Origin: Stutzerimonas kunmingensis
GTDB taxonomy: Bacteria > Pseudomonadota > Gammaproteobacteria > Pseudomonadales > Pseudomonadaceae
Assembly (NCBI RefSeq): GCF_014764705.1
Contig: NZ_JACXXG010000027.1
Location: 1 to 61,039, forward strand
Reading direction: 5' to 3'
Length of the DNA stretch: 61,039 bases
A program made the translations under genes and the position numbers. Shown piece by piece: positions 56,975-61,039 of the stretch (its first letter is position 1; each line of letters starts with the position of its first letter). The notes under the pieces were generated by a model. That model was not told where the DNA came from and ran no database searches. It saw only the letters and a list, made by a program, of their open reading frames with translations.

Positions 56975-58079
56975 GTTGCACCTCGGCGCTCCTTACCTTG
57001 TTGGCGTGCTCCTCGAGGGCAATGCGCCATCCAGTGATCCTGCCCACCAGCGCTTCCCAGGCGAGCAGATTGGTGAACAGCAGGCCTTGCAGAATCAGTG
57101 TCGTGGCGTCGGGCAGATCCAGCCGCCGCTGCAGCAGGCTGCCGCTGGCCTCGATGCCGCCGACCAGCGTCGCGCAGACGATGATCGCCAGCGGGTTATG
57201 CCGGGCGGCAAAGGAAACCAGAATGCCGCTGATGCCATAGCCGACGATCAGCGAAGCGTTGGCGCTGCCTTGCACCGCGCTGACCTCGTACATGCCGGCC
57301 AGCCCGGCCGCCGCTCCGCCGAGCACACAGGTCAAAATCACCAGTCGGTCGACCGGCAAGCCCAGCATGCGCGCCGTGCGCACATTGCCGCCGACCACGT
57401 CCAGGGCAAAGCCCTTGACGCTGTGGCGAACCAGCACCCAGGCCATCACGCAGGCAATGATGCCGGCGACCAGTCCCCAGTGAACGCGGAACGAATCCTC
57501 ACTGATCACACCGATCATCAGTGAATAATCCAGCCCCACGGTGGACGGCTTATTCAGGCTCGAAGGGTCACGCAGCGGCCCCTCGACCAAATGGTTGAAC
57601 AGCGCGATGGCGATATAGGAAAGCAGCAGGCTGCCGATGGTCTCGTTCAGCCCGCGCTTCTGCCGCAACCAGCCGTTGAGCCCGATCCAGAAGCCACCGA
57701 CCAGCATCGCCACCAGTCCCATGGCGATAAGCGTCGCCAGCGGCGGCAGTCCGCTCAGCCACAGCGGCAGCGTCGCGGCCGCCAAGCCGCCCAGTACCAG
57801 TGCGCCTTCGCCACCGATGATGATCAGACCGGCACGCGCCGGCAGTGCCACGCACAACGCCGTCAGCATCAACGGCGCGGCGCGCTGCAGGGTGCTTTCC
57901 CACGCAAAGTACGAACCGAAGGCGCCTTCGAACACCAGGCTGACGGCCTCGAACGCCGGTTTGCCCTGAAAGGCCAGGAACAGCACGAACAGCGCAAAGG
58001 AGCTGATGATCGAAAGCACGGTAGGCAGGCCAGGCAATGCCAGCCTGGCCAACCTGCTTGCTAGATAATGTGGGTTCAT
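56967..58079 (-). CDS. ABC transporter permease, BMP-type (YufP-like)
   Basis: A 370-residue membrane protein with about nine helices. LTALCVALPARAGLIIIGGEGALVLGG and GLNETIGSLLLSYIAIALFNHLV are the family signatures, here in parts (about 75-110 and 150-175). It is the larger of the two permeases. Three bases separate it from the BMP gene. Confidence 0.93.
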   Translation of the reverse strand: MNPHYLASRLARLALPGLPTVLSIISSFALFVLFLAFQGKPAFEAVSLVFEGAFGSYFAWESTLQRAAPLMLTALCVALPARAGLIIIGGEGALVLGGLAAATLPLWLSGLPPLATLIAMGLVAMLVGGFWIGLNGWLRQKRGLNETIGSLLLSYIAIALFNHLVEGPLRDPSSLNKPSTVGLDYSLMIGVISEDSFRVHWGLVAGIIACVMAWVLVRHSVKGFALDVVGGNVRTARMLGLPVDRLVILTCVLGGAAAGLAGMYEVSAVQGSANASLIVGYGISGILVSFAARHNPLAIIVCATLVGGIEASGSLLQRRLDLPDATTLILQGLLFTNLLAWEALVGRITGWRIALEEHANKVRSAEVQHG

Positions 58080-58082
58080 GGA

Positions 58083-59192
58083 TCAGATATCGCCGCGCAC
58101 GCCTTCGACGAGGTAGTTCATCTGCTCCAGCACCACGTCGGTCTGCCCCAGCGACTCGCCAGCGGCCAGCACCACGTTGCCCTTGTTGTCGTTCAGCGGT
58201 CCCTTGAACAGGGTGAACTCGCCAGCGATCATCGACGCCTTGATCCGGTCCGCCTGCTCACGGGCCGCAGCACTGACATTTGCGCCGTAGACCGAGGTCT
58301 TGACGAACCCTTCGGCCAGGCCACCGCGCAGGAAGTTGTTCATGGTCTGGCCCTTCTGGGCCGCTTCGACGTGTGCCCGGTATGGGGTTTCCCAGTTCCA
58401 TTCCGCACCCGTCAGGTAACCGTTGGGGGCCAGAGCCGCCTGGCTGGCGTGGTAACCGCAGCTCATCACACCGCGACGCTCGGCTGTTTCAACGATGACC
58501 TTGGGGCCATCCACGTGGCAGGTCAGCACGTCGCAACCCTGGTCGATCAGTCCGTTGGCTGCTTCAGCTTCGCGTACCGGCAGCGACCAGTCGCCAGTGA
58601 AGATCACGGTGGTGGTGATCTCCGGATCAACCGAGCGCGCACCCAAGGTGAACGCGTTGATATTGCGCAGCACCTGGGCAACCGGTTTGGCCGCGATAAA
58701 GCCGATGCGCTTGGTTTTGCTCATGTGGCCGGCGACCACACCATTGAGGTACTGGCCCTCATCGATATAGCCAAAGAAGCTGCCGACATTCTTCGGATGC
58801 TTGCTCTCGTCCCACAGGCCACCACAGTGCGCGAAACGCACATCGGGGTAGCGCTGGGCCACGCGTAGAACGTGGGGATCGAAGTAGCCGAAGGAGGTGG
58901 CGAAGATCAGCTCCGCGCCATCCTGACGGATCATCGCTTCCATCGCCTGCTGCACTGCGGAGGTTTCCGGTACGTTCTCTTCTTCGATGACCTTGACGTT
59001 GGGCATGCTGCGAATGATGCGCGCAGCTTCAGCGTGTGCCTGGTTGTAACCGAAGTCATCCCTAGCCCCTACATAAACGAAGCCAACGACCAGGGGCTTA
59101 TCTGCTGCGCGGGATGTGCTGAAAGGCATCGCGGCGGTAACGCCGATAAGCCCAGCCAGCTTGAGGAAGTTACGACGATTACAGTCCGACAT
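58083..59192 (-). CDS. BMP-family substrate-binding protein with Tat signal
   Basis: A 369-residue binding protein, first gene of the operon. The N-terminus NRRNFLKLAGLIGVTAAM is a twin-arginine signal, so it is exported folded. The mature part is the BMP/Med fold (VVGFVYVGARDDFGYNQAH, IFATSFGYFDPHVL, GVVAGHMSKTKRIGFI). BMP proteins bind nucleosides in many bacteria, but relatives in urea-derivative clusters take up other amides; the partners here favour the second. AAGGA lies before the ATG at 59192. Confidence 0.92.
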   Translation of the reverse strand: MSDCNRRNFLKLAGLIGVTAAMPFSTSRAADKPLVVGFVYVGARDDFGYNQAHAEAARIIRSMPNVKVIEEENVPETSAVQQAMEAMIRQDGAELIFATSFGYFDPHVLRVAQRYPDVRFAHCGGLWDESKHPKNVGSFFGYIDEGQYLNGVVAGHMSKTKRIGFIAAKPVAQVLRNINAFTLGARSVDPEITTTVIFTGDWSLPVREAEAANGLIDQGCDVLTCHVDGPKVIVETAERRGVMSCGYHASQAALAPNGYLTGAEWNWETPYRAHVEAAQKGQTMNNFLRGGLAEGFVKTSVYGANVSAAAREQADRIKASMIAGEFTLFKGPLNDNKGNVVLAAGESLGQTDVVLEQMNYLVEGVRGDI

Positions 59193-59207
59193 ATGCAGAA
59201 GTCCTTA

Positions 59208-59244
59208 GAGGTATACATAGTTATATTCAAGCTTGTATACATGA
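59208..59244. promoter_or_regulatory. Candidate GntR operator and promoter region of the operon
   Basis: Two GTATAC palindromes, at 59211-59216 and 59235-59240, lie 24 bases apart in an AT-rich stretch 19 bases before the BMP gene. TTGTATACAT resembles the TTGTATACAA-type sites of FCD/GntR regulators. The regulator gene is at the end of the same operon. Confidence 0.55.
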
Positions 59245-59538
59245 CTCCAAGCAGGATATATGCCAGCCTTTGGCGCAAGAAAAATCGTCGTTTCTCGAAC
59301 GAATTCAGCCCCCGTCGCGCTCCACACTGTTGCATTACGAGACTTAGCCGCCCCACAAAAGGGCAATGCAACCGGTGCCGACGCAGGCCGGCGGCGCCGC
59401 ACCGAACCGCATCAACCTGACCTCACGCTCGTTTTAGATGCATCCGTCGGGTGTTCTGTGAACCCGATCACCGAGCCCGCGGGATAACTGAACTTCAATG
59501 CGCCGACCAGGCCGCACCATGCGCGCCTTGCCACACAA

Positions 59539-59724
59539 CCTAGTCCGACGCTGGAGCGATTTTCTGCGTGCGGTGCGCTCCAACTGAGAGCTGTGCAGGG
59601 CTTATTCTTTCAAATAGTCCTCCTACGTCAGCCATAGCGTAGGGCTTCCCGAGTCTGCGAGCTCTTCAATCGTGTGCGTCCGGCCTCGGCCGCGAGGGCT
59701 CGCACTACGGCATCGACGACTACA
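59539..59724 (+). repeat. 186-bp direct repeat, copy 2
   Basis: It matches copy 1 (50753-50938) in 185 of 186 bases, same orientation. The flanking bases differ on both sides of each copy, so the repeat ends are exact. It contains no tRNA and no obvious IS terminus. Confidence 0.97.
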
Positions 59725-59741
59725 AGCAAGGACAAGTGGCT

Positions 59742-61039
59742 ATGGAAAGTATTATCTCTCCTGAAGAGCCGTCTTCGGACGGCGTCCCGTTTATACGATC
59801 TTTGACGTCGGACGATTTTTTATCCGGCTTCATGGCCTATAGCCAGGTCTATGACGACTGGCTACGCGACCAGCCAAACGACTTCAACCTGATCACCTCG
59901 ATGCTCAAAGCCAATGACGAAGTACGGTTGCACTCACGAGTGATCTTCTCATGGCTCAACCCCCAAGGTTCGCACCGGCAGGGAAACGCGTTCGCAAGGG
60001 AGTTCATGGTTATGCTCGGTAGCGATTTAGCGAGTTGGCTGGACCTGTCGCGTCTGAAGGTGTTTCGCGAGAAAAATCGTATCGATCTTTGCCTCACCGA
60101 CGGACGTCGTTACCTGATCATAGAAAACAAGCTCGATGCCCCAGACCAGAGAGGCCAGGTCCGTCGATATGTTGAGTTTGTCCAAACGGAGCGGGAGGCG
60201 CTTCCCGAGGACATTTTGCTGATTTTCTTGACTAAAGGTTCACGCAATCCAAGCAAAAGGAGCCTGGCAGAATGGGCAATCGAGCCAGACGGAAATGGGC
60301 GATTGCGCCTAGTTGATGAGAACGGCAAGGAGCAGGCTGGTTACCGGCACTGCAGCTACGGCACAGACGTGCTCGAATGGCTCGAACGCTGTGAGGTACG
60401 GCTCTCGTGCAGCAATGATGGCGGTCGCCTGGATAACTTGCGCTTTGCGTTCGGCGAATACCGCCGAGTAGTTGAGCGAATCTCGGGAAAAACGAAGGAG
60501 ACAAGGATGGCGCTTGAAGCATGGATACTTGAAGGTGGAGATCCGGAAAGCATGCATAAGCGCATCGCTTGCGCAGAGTCGATCGTCGAGCAGATGTGGA
60601 AGTTAAAGGCGCGCTGGCTCAAGCATGCGATGACCGAGGGCATGGATGTTCTGCTGGCGCGTTCGGCAGGGTATGTGGAGCCAGTCAAACCCGAAGACCT
60701 CGGTGTAACGACAGTTCAGGAGTTCAAATCGTCTCATGCCACCGCATTTTTTTCCCCAAAAACACGATGGCACCCCAACAAGGGACGATTCTGGAAGGTC
60801 ACGAAAGGTGCTCATGCAGACAGGCTAGCTCTGGTGATCTGTATCGGAAAGGCCTGGTTACATGTGGGTCTGTTGCCCTTGCGTGCCGGCAAACTGAGCG
60901 ACGGCGTCTGGATGCGGATTCCACGCCATTCGGACACTCAGCCCACGCTGATCCGGACACCTGTTCCACGATCATTCGGACAGGCAGTCGGAGCGCAGCG
61001 ACGCAGGGGTGGCATTGTTAGTCCGAGGTGCCCGGCGTC
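59742..61039 (+). pseudogene. PD-(D/E)XK nuclease family protein, disrupted by an IS21-like end
   Basis: An open frame from the ATG at 59742 (AAGGA upstream) to the window edge with no stop. It carries the nuclease core with D115 (RIDLCLTDGRRY) and E128-N-K130 (LIIENKLDAPDQ), as in the PDDEXK_4 group; SNDGGRLDNLRFAF and TRWHPNKGRFWKV follow. The protein-like sequence runs to about residue 390 (KLSDGVWMRIP) and then enters the 23-bp repeats of an IS21-like terminus, so the last residues read are probably IS DNA. Such nucleases occur in defence and phage contexts. The target is unknown. It starts right after repeat copy 2. Confidence 0.72.
60912..61039 (+). mobile_element. End of an IS21-family-like insertion sequence (partial)
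   Basis: Three direct repeats with a 23-bp period begin with ATTCGGACAC (60929), ATCCGGACAC (60952) and ATTCGGACAG (60975); CACG recurs in the first two units. Multiple terminal repeats of this size are a feature of IS21 elements. The left border lies at about 60912-60929, and the transposase genes must lie beyond the window. Confidence 0.6.

Larger units (their letters stand above)
59193..59741. other. 549-base region without a clear gene, holding the operon promoter and repeat copy 2
   Basis: It holds the operator (59208-59244), a stretch of about 290 bases (59245-59538) in which I see no gene, and the second 186-bp repeat (59539-59724). Seventeen bases after the repeat the nuclease gene starts. 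Confidence 0.65.
44936..61039. mobile_element. Integrative genomic island (left part; continues past the window)
   Basis: The segment starts at the tRNA remnant and carries a tyrosine integrase, a satellite-type replication module, an operon between direct repeats, a broken nuclease gene and an IS21-like end. The contents differ sharply from the orderly core genome to its left. The right end is not in the window. Confidence 0.75.

Noticed and set aside
59260..59487. 75-codon plus-strand frame upstream of repeat copy 2
   Set aside because: It starts inside the operon promoter region, has no ribosome site and no family pattern.
50753..59724. 186-bp repeats as a transposition target duplication or IS ends
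   Set aside because: Target duplications are about 2-14 bp, and the repeats have no inverted termini or transposase, so neither reading fits.

Overview
The window is chromosomal DNA of a gammaproteobacterium, most likely a Pseudomonas of the P. stutzeri (Stutzerimonas) type. The evidence is the high GC content, the Pseudomonas gene order ppc-adk-tsaB, the lptF / lysS-prfB neighbourhood, a BfrB-type bacterioferritin, pxpBC-A genes and a Pseudomonas-style ydbH-ynbE-ydbL operon. The species is inferred; no 16S gene is present.

Positions 1-44,900 are ordinary core genome. In order: a broken DUF72 gene, tsaB, adk and ppc; a DUF4398 lipoprotein and the OmpA-like lipoprotein LptF; TIGR00266 and Bax-inhibitor-like membrane proteins; a DUF1704/QEGLA metallopeptidase-like gene; lysS; prfB with its programmed frameshift; a DUF533 protein; an old yellow enzyme; an orphan molybdopterin oxidoreductase; recJ; a MarR-like regulator facing a 5-oxoprolinase cluster (pxpA-B-C plus an NRAMP-like transporter); yaeQ; a Fur-box-preceded bfd with bfr; an FKBP lipoprotein; tRNA-Asp and tRNA-Val; rdgC; an LplT-like MFS protein; azlCD; an SSF-type hybrid sensor kinase; rmuC; the ydbH-ynbE-ydbL lipid-transport operon; and polB.

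Positions ~44,936-61,039 are accessory. A 14-nt remnant matching a tRNA-Ser 3' end, with a tRNA-type terminator behind it, abuts a tyrosine integrase. The integrase is followed by a satellite-like replication module: a DUF6387 protein, an AlpA-type regulator, two tiny overlapping genes, a degenerate CHC2 primase-like protein and a DUF3987 ATPase. No phage structural genes are seen.

The most interesting part is 50,753-59,724. A nine-gene minus-strand operon lies between two 186-bp direct repeats that differ at one base. It encodes a complete BMP-type ABC importer (Tat-exported binding protein, two permeases, a double ATPase), two isochorismatase-like cysteine hydrolases (one strongly resembling biuret hydrolase BiuH), a formamidase-type nitrilase, an AtzH-like protein and an FCD/GntR regulator. 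A pair of GTATAC sites lies upstream of the first gene and is the likely operator. I read this as a mobile nitrogen-scavenging module that imports and hydrolyses a urea-like compound (biuret, triuret, guanylurea or similar). Right of the second repeat, a PD-(D/E)XK nuclease gene is disrupted by the end of an IS21-like element, recognised by 23-bp terminal repeats, which runs out of the window.
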